From Streptomyces caelestis (lineage in GTDB: Bacteria > Actinomycetota > Actinomycetes > Streptomycetales > Streptomycetaceae): a DNA stretch of 64,000 bases. Below, piece by piece: positions 50,685 through 58,650 of this stretch. Position 1 is the first letter of the stretch; each line of letters begins with the position of its first letter. Below the pieces are notes generated by a model, which did not search any database, had not been told where the DNA came from, and saw nothing but the letters and a program-made list of their open reading frames with translations. A program made the position numbers and the translations under genes. The DNA lies in contig NZ_LGCN01000001.1 in assembly GCF_001279005.1 (NCBI RefSeq), positions 248,001 to 312,000 on the forward strand, given 5' to 3'.

Positions 50685-50832
50685 GCTGGAGTCGGTGCTG
50701 CGCCCCAGCCGCATCGGTTCCTGGACGTTGATCGGACGCCGGGTTTCCCCTTGACCTGGGCCGAGGTCAAGGGGAAACGGCAGGGGCCACGGCCGGTGGT
50801 CAAGGGGTGGAACGGAGGCCGGTCAAGGGGGT
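50685..50832. repeat. Direct duplication, copy 1
   Basis: Nearly identical to 51426-51577, offset 741 bp. It contains palindrome 3 and two further TCAAGGGG sites. Confidence 0.85.
50743..50778. repeat. Palindrome 3, 15-bp arms
   Basis: GTTTCCCCTTGACCT (50743-50757), loop GGGCCG, exact complement 50764-50778. Confidence 0.85.
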
Positions 50833-51425
50833 GGGGAGCCTGCGCAGTGCAGGTGGGCAAGGGCGGCCGGAGGGCGCCGTCAGCAGATGCTCGCTGGGGG
50901 CCGTCTCGGTGTGTGGCACGCTCCGCTTCACCTTCCACCGACACTTCGGGCGGCCTTCCGCTTTGGCCTCTCGCGACCGGGCGGAGCCCACTGTGTGGGT
51001 GGGCGGCTGGGTGTCGCCCCACTGGGGTTGGCTGGCCGGTGGACGACACCCGATGGCGCGGCCGGCACTCCATCGGGTGGGCACCAAGGTGTGCGCGGAG
51101 CCCCGGATGGAGTCCACCCTCCACTCTGTGGGTGGACTCCGGCGCCGGTTGCCCACTCCGGTCCACTGGATTGGATGGAGTACATCGAGTGGATGGGCCG
51201 GCCCCATCGCGGGGTGCTCGGGTCCATCCGCACTCAGGCCTCGCGCTGCGCCGTCCACCCACACTTCGGTCCATTGCGATGGACGCCACCGCGAGGTCGT
51301 GCTGAAGCCCCGGACCCCCATCACCCCTGCACGGTGTTCCGCCCGCCCCGGTGCTCGCCCGGGAGGAAGCCTGTCCGCACTGTCGTTCGTCCGCTGATCG
51401 GCTGGCCCGTGTCGAATCGGTTGCC

Positions 51426-51577
51426 GCTGGAGTCGGTGCTGCGCCCCAGCCGCATCGGTTCCTGGACGTTGATCGGACGCCGGGTTTCCCCTTGACCTGG
51501 GCCGAGGTCAAGGGGAAACGGCAGGGCAGGGCCACGGCCGGTGGTCAAGGGGTGGAACGGAGGCCGGTCAAGGGGGT
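51426..51577. repeat. Direct duplication, copy 2
   Basis: Matches 50685-50832 with a 4-5 nt insertion (an extra CAGGG unit) after the palindrome. The sequences diverge to both sides. Confidence 0.85.
51484..51519. repeat. Palindrome 4, 15-bp arms
   Basis: GTTTCCCCTTGACCT (51484-51498), loop GGGCCG, complement 51505-51519. Identical to palindrome 3. Confidence 0.85.
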
Positions 51578-52361
51578 GGGGCAACCTGCGCGAGGCAGGT
51601 GGTCAAGGGGGCGAGAGGGCAGAGGGGCTCTGACAGAGGGTGCCGTCGGCGGACGTCCTGGACGGATGCTCCCGCTCTCCACGATCCCTTCTGTGCTTCG
51701 GGCATTCGTCGTCTCTCGCCTTGTCCGCCGGGTCCCATCGGCGGGTGCTACCGGTGCGAGGGGATCCGGGGGCATCGAGTGGAGGCCACTGAGTGGAGAC
51801 CGGGCCGGCCGGTGCATCGGGTGTCGTCCACCGGGGGGAGTGGCCGATGAGCGACACCCGATGGCGGGGGTCGGGCCTCACTCCACTCCACTGAGTGGGC
51901 TCCACCGCGCACACGGTGGAGCCCACTTAGTGCGCGGCGGCGGGCGATGGATGGCGGTTGCGCGAGTGGACCGGGAAGGATGGGGCCGACGCATCGGCCT
52001 CGGTGGCGTCCACTCATCCGGCGGCCGCGACCCTCGGCGCCACTCCACGATGGTGACTTCGAGGTGCTGCGGCACCCGGCGATGGGCGGTCAGGTTTCCC
52101 CTTGACCCGGACCGCGCGTCAAGGAGGAGCCCGGCGGGTGGGGAAGGCCGGTCAAGGGGGCCGTGGCGCTACGAGAAACCTTGGTCCGGTGCCGGGACGT
52201 CGACCATGCCCGCGGTCCCGATGTCCGGAACGGCTGACGGCGCTGCGGTGCGGTTGATGCCGAGCTCTGCTCCTTCGGCGCCTGCGGAGTGGGACGCGTT
52301 CCGGTGGAGGTGGCCCGGGGCGACCCGGGAGTGGTGAGTCTCGACGGGTGAAGTGGGCGGC

Positions 52362-53987
52362 TCATGATGCGGCCCGCTCCATCCGGCGGGTCCGGCATCG
52401 GACACAGAGGCCGGTGGAGCCGAGGGCCGGACGGGTGCATCCACTGCCGTCCCATCCCGCGCACACTTCGGGGTGTGCCGACGGGGGCGGACCACTTGCC
52501 CGTCCACCCTCGTGCTCCTCTCGGCAGGGCTTGCACCGGGGGGCTGGCTGGGCGCGGTTCAGCACCAGGACGGCGCAGCCGCACTCCGGGCACCGGCCCC
52601 GGGGAGCTGCGAGAGCGGACGGCTGGACGGGAACAGGAGCAGGGACAGGATGGACGATGGCGGGAGTGGGTGCCTCGGGCTGAGCCGTGGTGCGGCGCCG
52701 GTCACGGACGATCTCCTCGCACACTGAGCACCGGCGGCCGCTGCTCCACAGGACGCCGGCTTCGCAGTCGAAGATGCCGCAGCCCCAGCGGGGCAGGCCG
52801 ACACCGAGGATCCACCGGCCGGGATCGCGGATCTCGTCGGTGAAGGTGCGACAGACCCGTGTCTCCAGCCGCTGCCGCAGCCGGGCGTCGTCGATGCCGG
52901 AGCGCAACTGGCGGCCGACTTCCCTGGCGATGCGCCGCTGCATGTAGACGCTGGTCTGCCGGAAGAGCCAGTGCACCGGCTCGAGGACGGCGTGGACCCG
53001 GGCGCTGACGGTCAGCCCGGGCCCGTCGTAGGAGCCGCTGGGGTTGGTCAAGGGGGTGGTCAAGGGGGTCTGGTGGTCATCCGCGCGCAGCGCGAGGCCG
53101 TCTTCGCCGGAGTCGTGTGGCAGTCGAGCACAGCGGTTTTCCACACCTTCACCTACCTGTACCTCGCCTACGGCGGGTGAGAAGAGTGCGCGCTCGTCAT
53201 CAGGTCGGTCAGTCCTAGGTTCTTCCTTAGTCGCGAGTGATCCCGCACCAGCCGAGGAACCCGATCCCTCACCAGGAGCAGAGGTGGAGGAGGGCGCGAC
53301 GCCCGTGGGGGACGGTTGTCCACAGGGCAGGTCCTGGGCGGCGGACGGGATGTCGTGAGCGATGAAGTGGTGGCGGCCGCGCACGCCGGCCCGCCGCTCC
53401 ACGGTGATCCACCGCGTTGCTTCCAGCTCGTCGACGATCGCACCGGCTGCCGCGGTGGTGAGCGGCTGTCCGGCCCGCTGGCCGCTGTGGTGGTGGAGCG
53501 CCCCTGCGATTTCCGACTCGGTGAGCGGGATCTTCTGGGCCTGGGCGTAGGCGATGAGCGCGTACGCGCGCAGCTGGCGCGGGGTGAGGTCCTCGGCCGC
53601 GGCCACCGGGATCCACACGAATCGCTCGGTCGCGGACAGCGGCCGGGTACGGCGCACCGCCGAGGTGCCGCATCCGCCGGGCAGGGAACGGCGGGTCGAG
53701 GACAGCTCGACGACGCCGTCGGGCCCGGGGCGCATCAGCTGCGTCATGCCGCGTTCGACGGAGGCCTTCGACAGGCCGACGTACTCCGCGATGGTCGCGG
53801 TCGCCGCCGTGCAGCCCTCGGGACGTGAGGCCAACGCGGCGATCTTCACGTACGTGGTCACCGCGACGTCGGCGTAGTGCGGGTTGGTGACGAGGCGCAG
53901 GGGCACCTTGACCCGCTGGCGGCGCTGCGGGCGCGCCTGATCGCCCGCTGGCGGCGGGCTGCTCGGTACTGCTGTTGTGCGGGGCAC
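52362..53987 (-). CDS. Double winged-helix replication-initiator-like protein
   Basis: 541 aa from GTG 53987 with AGGAGAAG upstream. Two winged helices lie at about residues 35-90 (AVTTYVKIAALASRPEGCTAATATIAEYVGLSKASVERGMTQLM) and 130-205 (LTPRQLRAYALIAYAQAQKIPLTESEIAGALHH; VDELEATRWITVERR). A disordered linker follows, then a helical domain (LEPVHWLFRQTSVYMQRRIAREVGRQL) and a C-terminal zinc-knuckle region (CSVCEEIV; CPECGCAVL; CKPCREEH; CVRCRTRR). Paired winged helices plus iterons, two of them inside this gene (about 53046 and 53058), suggest Rep. A P2 copy lies upstream. Confidence 0.65.
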   Translation of the reverse strand: MPRTTAVPSSPPPAGDQARPQRRQRVKVPLRLVTNPHYADVAVTTYVKIAALASRPEGCTAATATIAEYVGLSKASVERGMTQLMRPGPDGVVELSSTRRSLPGGCGTSAVRRTRPLSATERFVWIPVAAAEDLTPRQLRAYALIAYAQAQKIPLTESEIAGALHHHSGQRAGQPLTTAAAGAIVDELEATRWITVERRAGVRGRHHFIAHDIPSAAQDLPCGQPSPTGVAPSSTSAPGEGSGSSAGAGSLATKEEPRTDRPDDERALFSPAVGEVQVGEGVENRCARLPHDSGEDGLALRADDHQTPLTTPLTNPSGSYDGPGLTVSARVHAVLEPVHWLFRQTSVYMQRRIAREVGRQLRSGIDDARLRQRLETRVCRTFTDEIRDPGRWILGVGLPRWGCGIFDCEAGVLWSSGRRCSVCEEIVRDRRRTTAQPEAPTPAIVHPVPAPVPVQPSALAAPRGRCPECGCAVLVLNRAQPAPRCKPCREEHEGGRASGPPPSAHPEVCAGWDGSGCTRPALGSTGLCVRCRTRRMERAAS

Positions 53988-54120
53988 GCTTCTCCTGGCG
54001 CACCGGCGCCGCGGGGCGGCGACTCGTGTGCGCTGGGTCTCGACGGCGTCCGGCGGGGACGCGCGGTCTGGGGTCTGGCCAGAGGCACTCGGGCGGAAGC
54101 TGAAGGAAAGGGCCCTTCAG

Positions 54121-54154
54121 CTGCTACGGGTGTCGAAAAAGCCGACGGTGTGAC
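54121..54154 (-). promoter_or_regulatory. P2 element, copy D
   Basis: Leftward GTCACAC (54148-54154), 16 nt, ACCCGTAGCAG (54121-54131), one mismatch from the other copies. ATTTTCTCGGCCCGACT lies upstream. It precedes the rep-like gene by about 130 nt. Confidence 0.75.
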
Positions 54155-54179
54155 AGTCGGGCCGAGAAAATCCCTGGCA

Positions 54180-55030
54180 AGCCTGTGACCTGCGCGTCAA
54201 GGGGGTGTCCGGGGTGGCGGCGGGCCCCCTTGACCAGCCCCTTGACCAAGCCCGTGAAGGGACATCGGCCAGCTGTGGGGAGCGAGGCATCGGCCTTGTT
54301 GGTCAAGGGGTGCCGGCTGGAGCTGGTCAAGGGCCGGCCACTGGACCGAGCTGGGCCACGACGGATCCCGGCGGGAGCGCTGGCCGCGAGAGTGGGAACG
54401 GAGCGTGGCGTTGGCGTCACGGACGGGCGAAAAACCATCGCGATCGGGTTGCTTCGGTGGCGTCCGAGCTGACAAAGGGCATGGGTGTACTGCAAGATGG
54501 ACCCCGTTCTCCCGGGTTGCCCCGGGAAACGACAAACCCCTTCGGGGGGATTGCTGCTGGAGGCAGTGATTGCCGGACCATTCGGTCTGGCCCTCGCTCA
54601 AAACTGGGCCGCTAACCCAGGACTGAGCGGTGACGGCCGGCAGAGGAGCCGCTAACTCCGAAGCCGGTGGAGAGGGGCGAGGAGCAGCCTTTGCTAGAGG
54701 CGCCCGCCCGGAAGGTCTACGACATCCTCAACTCCCCCTTCCAGGGGGCTTTCGCATCTCTGGGCCCGATCGCGCCGGACGGCGCCCATGGCAGCATCGC
54801 GCCCGGGGCGGCGGAGCCGCTCAGAAGCTGTGCGGTGCTGCTCATGGGAGAACCGCCTTCTCGGTTCACCGGGCTCATCCTCGGCGCTGTGCACCGGGGG
54901 CCCGAGGTGAGGCGTATTGGATCAAGCGAAAGTCACCCTATCCCCTGACAGCCGTCGCGCACACGCTCTCGGCGCGTTCTCCACTCGGCGTCGAAAAGTA
55001 CTAACAAAAAAGGGCAGTTGGGGCAGAGGG
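54180..55030. other. Noncoding region with iterons and hairpins
   Basis: TCAAGGGG or its complement at about 54197, 54228, 54239 and 54301. Small hairpins follow: TCCCGGG-TTGC-CCCGGGA (near 54510-54527), CCCC-TTCG-GGGG (54537-54548) and CCCCC-TTCCA-GGGGG (54734-54748). The structured stretch 54480-54760 could encode a small RNA, but I see no family. No frame has convincing start and codon signals. Confidence 0.5.
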
Positions 55031-55726
55031 CTACGAACTGGAGCTTCCCGTGAGGACGGTCGCTCGATCTGCCCGTACGACCGTCAACAGGTATGTATTG
55101 GGGCGTTCCTCGACGTATCCGACTCTGCGGACCTCCAGGACCGTCAGGCTGTGACCCCGGAGCAGCCGGTTCTCCTCGGCAGTCGCCGGCCGCGCGGACC
55201 AACGGCTGCTGTGCCCGCTCTCCTGTCGCGCGCCACCGGTGACGAAGGGGGCGACGGTGACGGCGTGGCCGCCACTGTCCGAGTTCAGCTCGGTCGCGGT
55301 GAACAGCGTCTGCCAGGCCCAGGGGGTCCCCGTGTGGAGCAGGACGGCCTGGCGCTCGAAGAGCCGCGCGCCGGGGGGGAGGAGGAGTGCTTCCGCGGCC
55401 TGCTGGTTGGCGACTCTGGCGCCGGCGTGAAGGTCGGTATGGCCGAGGCTCTCGCTGTCGACCGGCCAGAGATGGCCGGCGTCGGAGACCTGCACCTCCA
55501 CCTGCGGGAACGACTGCAGCACCCGGGTCCGGCGGCGGGGTGCCATCTCGACCAGCCCCTCGGCCTCCAGTAGGCGCAGCGCCTGTCCCATCGTGTTCTG
55601 GGCGACGCCGTACTTCTCCGCGAGCTCCCGCTGCCCGGGCAGCGCCTCGCCGGCGGCGAACGTTCCCGCCGTGATGTCGGCGCGCAGCGCCGCCGCGGCG
55701 CGTTCGTGCGGGTGATGGGACGTCAT
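55031..55726 (-). CDS. GntR/HutC-family transcriptional regulator
   Basis: 231 aa from ATG 55726 (MTSHHPHERAAAALRADI). Residues 1-68 are a GntR winged helix (ADITAGTFAAGEALPGQRELAEKYGVAQNTMGQALRLLEAEGLV). The C-terminal domain is UTRA-like (AEALLLPPGARLFERQAVLLHTGTPWAWQTLFTATEL), so an effector ligand is possible. Regulators of this family (KorSA of pSAM2, TraR of pSN22) repress transfer genes on Streptomyces plasmids. A 35-bp palindrome lies 85-120 bp upstream, between this gene and the divergent WhiB-like operon, and should be its operator. Confidence 0.88.
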   Translation of the reverse strand: MTSHHPHERAAAALRADITAGTFAAGEALPGQRELAEKYGVAQNTMGQALRLLEAEGLVEMAPRRRTRVLQSFPQVEVQVSDAGHLWPVDSESLGHTDLHAGARVANQQAAEALLLPPGARLFERQAVLLHTGTPWAWQTLFTATELNSDSGGHAVTVAPFVTGGARQESGHSSRWSARPATAEENRLLRGHSLTVLEVRRVGYVEERPNTYLLTVVRADRATVLTGSSSS

Positions 55727-55811
55727 GCCCACATCTTGCCGCACCAGCCACAGCTGCTTCGTCACGTGATCGACCGCCCTCTCCTTGACGTGATCGGCAT
55801 CGCCATGCATG

Positions 55812-55846
55812 ATCTGACTCAACTGACGCAGTCAGTTAAGTCAGAT
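55812..55846. promoter_or_regulatory. 35-bp palindromic operator between gntR and the whiB-like operon
   Basis: ATCTGACT-C-AACTGAC (55812-55827), GCA in the centre, then GTCAGTT-A-AGTCAGAT (55831-55846). It is perfect except for one base pair, with TGACT and ACTGAC sub-repeats, so two dimers may bind. Placement between divergent genes fits joint control and autoregulation by the GntR protein. Confidence 0.8.
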
Positions 55847-55943
55847 GGGGCGTGAAAACGCAAGCGGCCCCCGGGGCTGGTCCCCCCGGAGGCCGTGAAC
55901 GCGCCTCATCCACCCACCAGAGCGTCACAGGAGATGAGATCGC

Positions 55944-56591
55944 GTGAACACCATGATGGCAGCCCACCCGCCGACTTCCCGCCCGAACCCGGGCTCGGCC
56001 GAGGCGAGCATCGCCCAGTTCGTCGCCTCGACCGGCCCGCTCGACAGCCTCGTCGCCAGCGGCTTCCTTGATCGGCAGGACGGCCACTACGTCGCACAGG
56101 AGCTGCGCACCCCGCAACTGCGCCAGGCGATGAAGTACTCGGTCTGCCTCACCGCCGAACCGGACATCGGCCACTTCTACCAGGAGGACGGAGAGCCGGA
56201 CACCGACTGGCGCCGCCGCCGTGCCCAGACCGTCCGCGACCACTGCTCTGTGTGCCCGGTGCGCGCCGCGTGCGCCGAACTCGCCCTCCGTGAGGGCGAC
56301 ACCGTCGGCATCCGCGGCGGGCTGTCCCCCGAGAAGCTCAAGCGCCGGCTCGTCATGGAGCGCGACCGGCTCGACCAGGCCCTCGCCGAGGACCAGCACG
56401 CCGCCCAGCAGCAGCAGGCCCGCATCGCCGCGGCGCGCGAGGTTCAGCGGCTGGCCGGTCAGTACCTCGGCACCTCCGGCAAGCGCGAGAAGCGCCTGGA
56501 GAACATGGAGAACATCCGCGAGGCCACCCGGCGCCGCGACGAGCTCGTCGCCGCCCACCGCCGTTCCGCCGGCTGGACGGTCGCCGCATGA
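55944..56591 (+). CDS. WhiB-like iron-sulfur regulator
   Basis: 215 aa; GTG at 55944 with AGGAG upstream, ATG 55953 as alternative. The four Fe-S cysteines are C68, C101, C104 and C110 (CX32CX2CX5C). The following turn is GIRGG (122-126) in place of the usual G(V/I)WGG, so the tryptophan is replaced by arginine. A coiled-coil tail (130-200, rich in Q, A, R) is longer than in chromosomal Wbl proteins. It should bind the primary sigma factor and respond to redox or nitric oxide. First gene of an overlapping six-gene operon. Confidence 0.9.
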   Translation: MNTMMAAHPPTSRPNPGSAEASIAQFVASTGPLDSLVASGFLDRQDGHYVAQELRTPQLRQAMKYSVCLTAEPDIGHFYQEDGEPDTDWRRRRAQTVRDHCSVCPVRAACAELALREGDTVGIRGGLSPEKLKRRLVMERDRLDQALAEDQHAAQQQQARIAAAREVQRLAGQYLGTSGKREKRLENMENIREATRRRDELVAAHRRSAGWTVAA

Positions 56592-56872
56592 ACCCCGCCG
56601 ACGACGCATACGCCCTCAACCGCGCCCTGGTCAGCGCCCTCGCCCGCCGCGACGACGTCCTCTTACTCCCCGTCCTCGTACCGGCCGGCACCGACGTACC
56701 GCCCGTCAACCCGCTCACCGCGATGCTCCTGGGCCTGCTCGGTCAGGTCACCGCCGAGCGTGACGCCTTCAGGACCTGGGTCACCCAGGACCCGATCCAG
56801 CCCAGTGGCGACCCGCTGCGCGCCCGGGCCGCCGATGCGGCCAGCAACCTTGCCCGGAGGGACTCCCCGTGA
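56588..56872 (+). CDS. Small protein with a TTA codon
   Basis: 94 aa, overlapping both neighbours by 4 nt (ATGA and GTGA). Codon 26 (56663-56665) is TTA, the rare leucine codon read by the bldA tRNA in Streptomyces. The sequence has a hydrophobic stretch (LLLPVLVPAGTDVPPVNPLTAMLLGLLGQV), perhaps membrane-associated. Function unknown; as the second gene it could make the whole operon depend on developmental stage through coupling. Confidence 0.75.
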   Translation: MNPADDAYALNRALVSALARRDDVLLLPVLVPAGTDVPPVNPLTAMLLGLLGQVTAERDAFRTWVTQDPIQPSGDPLRARAADAASNLARRDSP

Positions 56873-58416
56873 CACCCGACCTCGCCCCCCAGGGCGCGGA
56901 CCTCGCCGAGCTCCTCGGCAGCTGGCAGTTCGTCCTCGGCACGCTCGTCCTCACCCTCGGGCCAGCGATCGCCCTGCGCCGGCGCCGCCTGGCCCTGGCC
57001 GAGCTCACCGACAACGAGCGGGCCGCGGCCGCCGACCGCCGCGGGCGCCGGTTCGAGGACCTCCTCACCGTCGTCATCGCTGCGGCTGCGGCTGCCCTGT
57101 CGGCCACCGGTCTGCGCCGGGTCGGCCACCACCAGATGGGCCTGGATGCCCCCTTCGACCTCCTGCCCTTCGTCGCGCTCGACGTCGCGGCGATGGTCTG
57201 CGGCCGCCGCGCCCGCCGCCGCGCCCACGACGGCGACGGACCGGGCCTGTCCGGAGCACTCTTCTGGACCCTGGCCGGCATCAGCGCCGTCTTCTCCGCG
57301 TCCGAAGCCGACTCCGTCCTCGGCGGCGCCGTCCGCGCGGTGTGGCCAGTCCTGGCCGCCGTGCTCTGGGAGATCGGCTCCCTTGAGGAGCGCCGCGCCG
57401 CCCGCAACAAGGGCGGACGCCCGGATCGCCGCATCGCCCTGGTGCGCCTGCTCCACCCCGTCGAGGCCTTCCGCGTCGCGCTGCTCCTCGCCGCCCGCCA
57501 GGACCTGGCTCAGGAGGAAGCCACCACCGAGGTCCGCATCTCCCGGGCCGCCTACCGCTGGTACCGGCTGCGCCGCGCCCAGGACGCGGTCAAGAGGAGC
57601 GGCTGGATGACCCACTGGGCATACCGCCTCGCCGAGATGCACGCCGACGCCCGCGCCCAGGATGCCAGCGAACGAGCGGGATGCTCCGACCCCGTCATCC
57701 TGAAGCGCGTCGTCGCCCGGCTCCAGCTCCGTGTGCGCCAGGCTGACATCGCCGGGATGAACCTGCGCAATCCCGCGGCGTTCGAGGGCATCCTCAACAC
57801 CCTGATCGGCACCATCCCGACCATCCCATCCCAGGCAACTGAACCTCATCCTGCGCCCTCATCCCACCCCGCCGACGGCGAAGAGTCACAGGTCAAGGCC
57901 AGGATGACCGAGAGCGGTGGGCCCGAGGACGCCAGCGATGACGAGAACACCGTCTCGCCGCACCCGGACGTCGACGCCGAGCAGGATGAGACCACGGCTG
58001 CGGAGCGGAAGACCGACGAGGAGGTCATGGCCGCTTTCGTCGAGATCGTCCCGCGCAAGGATGACGGCACGTTCGCCTGGGGCATCAACAAGTGCGCCGA
58101 AGCCCTCGGCATTGGCAACCCGCGGGCCGAGAAGTTCCTGAAGACGCAGGCCGAGTGGCTGCCCAAGGCGCTGGCCGCCCATCCCGCGGCGCACGGCGCC
58201 GACGGCGAAGAACCGGACCACTTCGACCAGGCCCTCGCCCTCGCGAACGAGCCGCCGCAGTCGGCCGCCGGCCGCCAAGACCTCCAGCCCGACCCGGCGC
58301 CGGCTGGCCAGCAGCCGCTCCTCGACGAGCTCGTCCACCTCGACCCGACCGTGGGCGACCACTTCGAGCAGCACGACAGCGGCCTCCTCGTCCCCGCCGC
58401 CGGCAGCCGACCCTGA
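56869..58416 (+). CDS. DUF2637-type membrane protein (plasmid spread-like)
   Basis: 515 aa with four N-terminal membrane segments (LGSWQFVLGTLVLTLGPAIAL, LLTVVIAAAAAALSATGL, DLLPFVALDVAAMVCG, ALFWTLAGISAVFSA) and a following AVRAVWPVLAAVLWEIG, the pattern of DUF2637 proteins. A helical soluble domain follows, and near residues 395-420 an HTH-like stretch (WGINKCAEALGIGNPRAEKFLKTQ). The tail is acidic and disordered. Similar proteins are linked to intramycelial plasmid spreading (Spd) in Streptomyces. GTGA overlap with the previous gene. Confidence 0.7.
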   Translation: MTPDLAPQGADLAELLGSWQFVLGTLVLTLGPAIALRRRRLALAELTDNERAAAADRRGRRFEDLLTVVIAAAAAALSATGLRRVGHHQMGLDAPFDLLPFVALDVAAMVCGRRARRRAHDGDGPGLSGALFWTLAGISAVFSASEADSVLGGAVRAVWPVLAAVLWEIGSLEERRAARNKGGRPDRRIALVRLLHPVEAFRVALLLAARQDLAQEEATTEVRISRAAYRWYRLRRAQDAVKRSGWMTHWAYRLAEMHADARAQDASERAGCSDPVILKRVVARLQLRVRQADIAGMNLRNPAAFEGILNTLIGTIPTIPSQATEPHPAPSSHPADGEESQVKARMTESGGPEDASDDENTVSPHPDVDAEQDETTAAERKTDEEVMAAFVEIVPRKDDGTFAWGINKCAEALGIGNPRAEKFLKTQAEWLPKALAAHPAAHGADGEEPDHFDQALALANEPPQSAAGRQDLQPDPAPAGQQPLLDELVHLDPTVGDHFEQHDSGLLVPAAGSRP

Positions 58417-58476
58417 CGCCCCGCTCCGCAGGGCGCTCAGGAGGGTTGCCCGCGAGCACGACCGTGAGGACCACAC

Positions 58477-58650
58477 ATGTCCGCCACCACCTTCGACCAG
58501 CACGTCAACGAGGCCCTCGCCCTCGTCGCACCGGCCCGCCGGCCCGTCACCGCTACCGGACCGGCCGGGTCGGCCAGCGCCCCGCAGCGCGGCCGGCCCC
58601 GCCTCGCCCTCGTGCGACGCCCCATCTCCCGAGAGGTGAGCGAGCAGTGA
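58477..58650 (+). CDS. 57-aa protein in the spread operon
   Basis: ATG 58477 with GTGAGGACC upstream. The peptide begins MSATTFDQHVNEALALVAPARRP and is basic and proline-rich towards the end (RPRLALVRRPISREV). Its TGA overlaps the GTG of the next gene (58647-58650). The start, ribosome site and overlap support a real gene despite its length. Function unknown. Confidence 0.65.
   Translation: MSATTFDQHVNEALALVAPARRPVTATGPAGSASAPQRGRPRLALVRRPISREVSEQ

Larger units (their letters stand above)
50296..52361. repeat. Iteron-rich region 2
   Basis: About 2 kb without a supported gene. It holds a dozen TCAAGGGG sites (for example 50767, 50800, 50823, 51508, 51545, 51568, 51602, 52153), two palindromes, a direct duplication of about 150 bp, and many CCACTGAGTGG-like motifs with GGATGG (for example 50455, 50515, 51190, 51785, 51890). 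One block (about 50450-50570) resembles 48435-48540 in region 1. Long frames here are by-products of repeated GC-rich sequence. Confidence 0.7.

Noticed and set aside
48142..52361. CRISPR array
   Set aside because: The repeats vary in spacing and orientation and are short (8-11 bp cores) or palindromic. There are no regular spacers and no cas genes.
54448..54495. A P1-like pair, TTGCTT and TGTACTGC, in the rightward direction
   Set aside because: The spacing is over 30 nt rather than 17, and the TTTCAAT core is absent.
54667..54948. A possible 93-aa rightward gene
   Set aside because: It crosses hairpin structures, has an uneven amino-acid pattern and matches no neighbour; coding use is not convincing.
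55836..56609. A 257-aa leftward frame opposite the WhiB-like gene
   Set aside because: It is the mirror of a clear WhiB-like protein and has no ribosome site.
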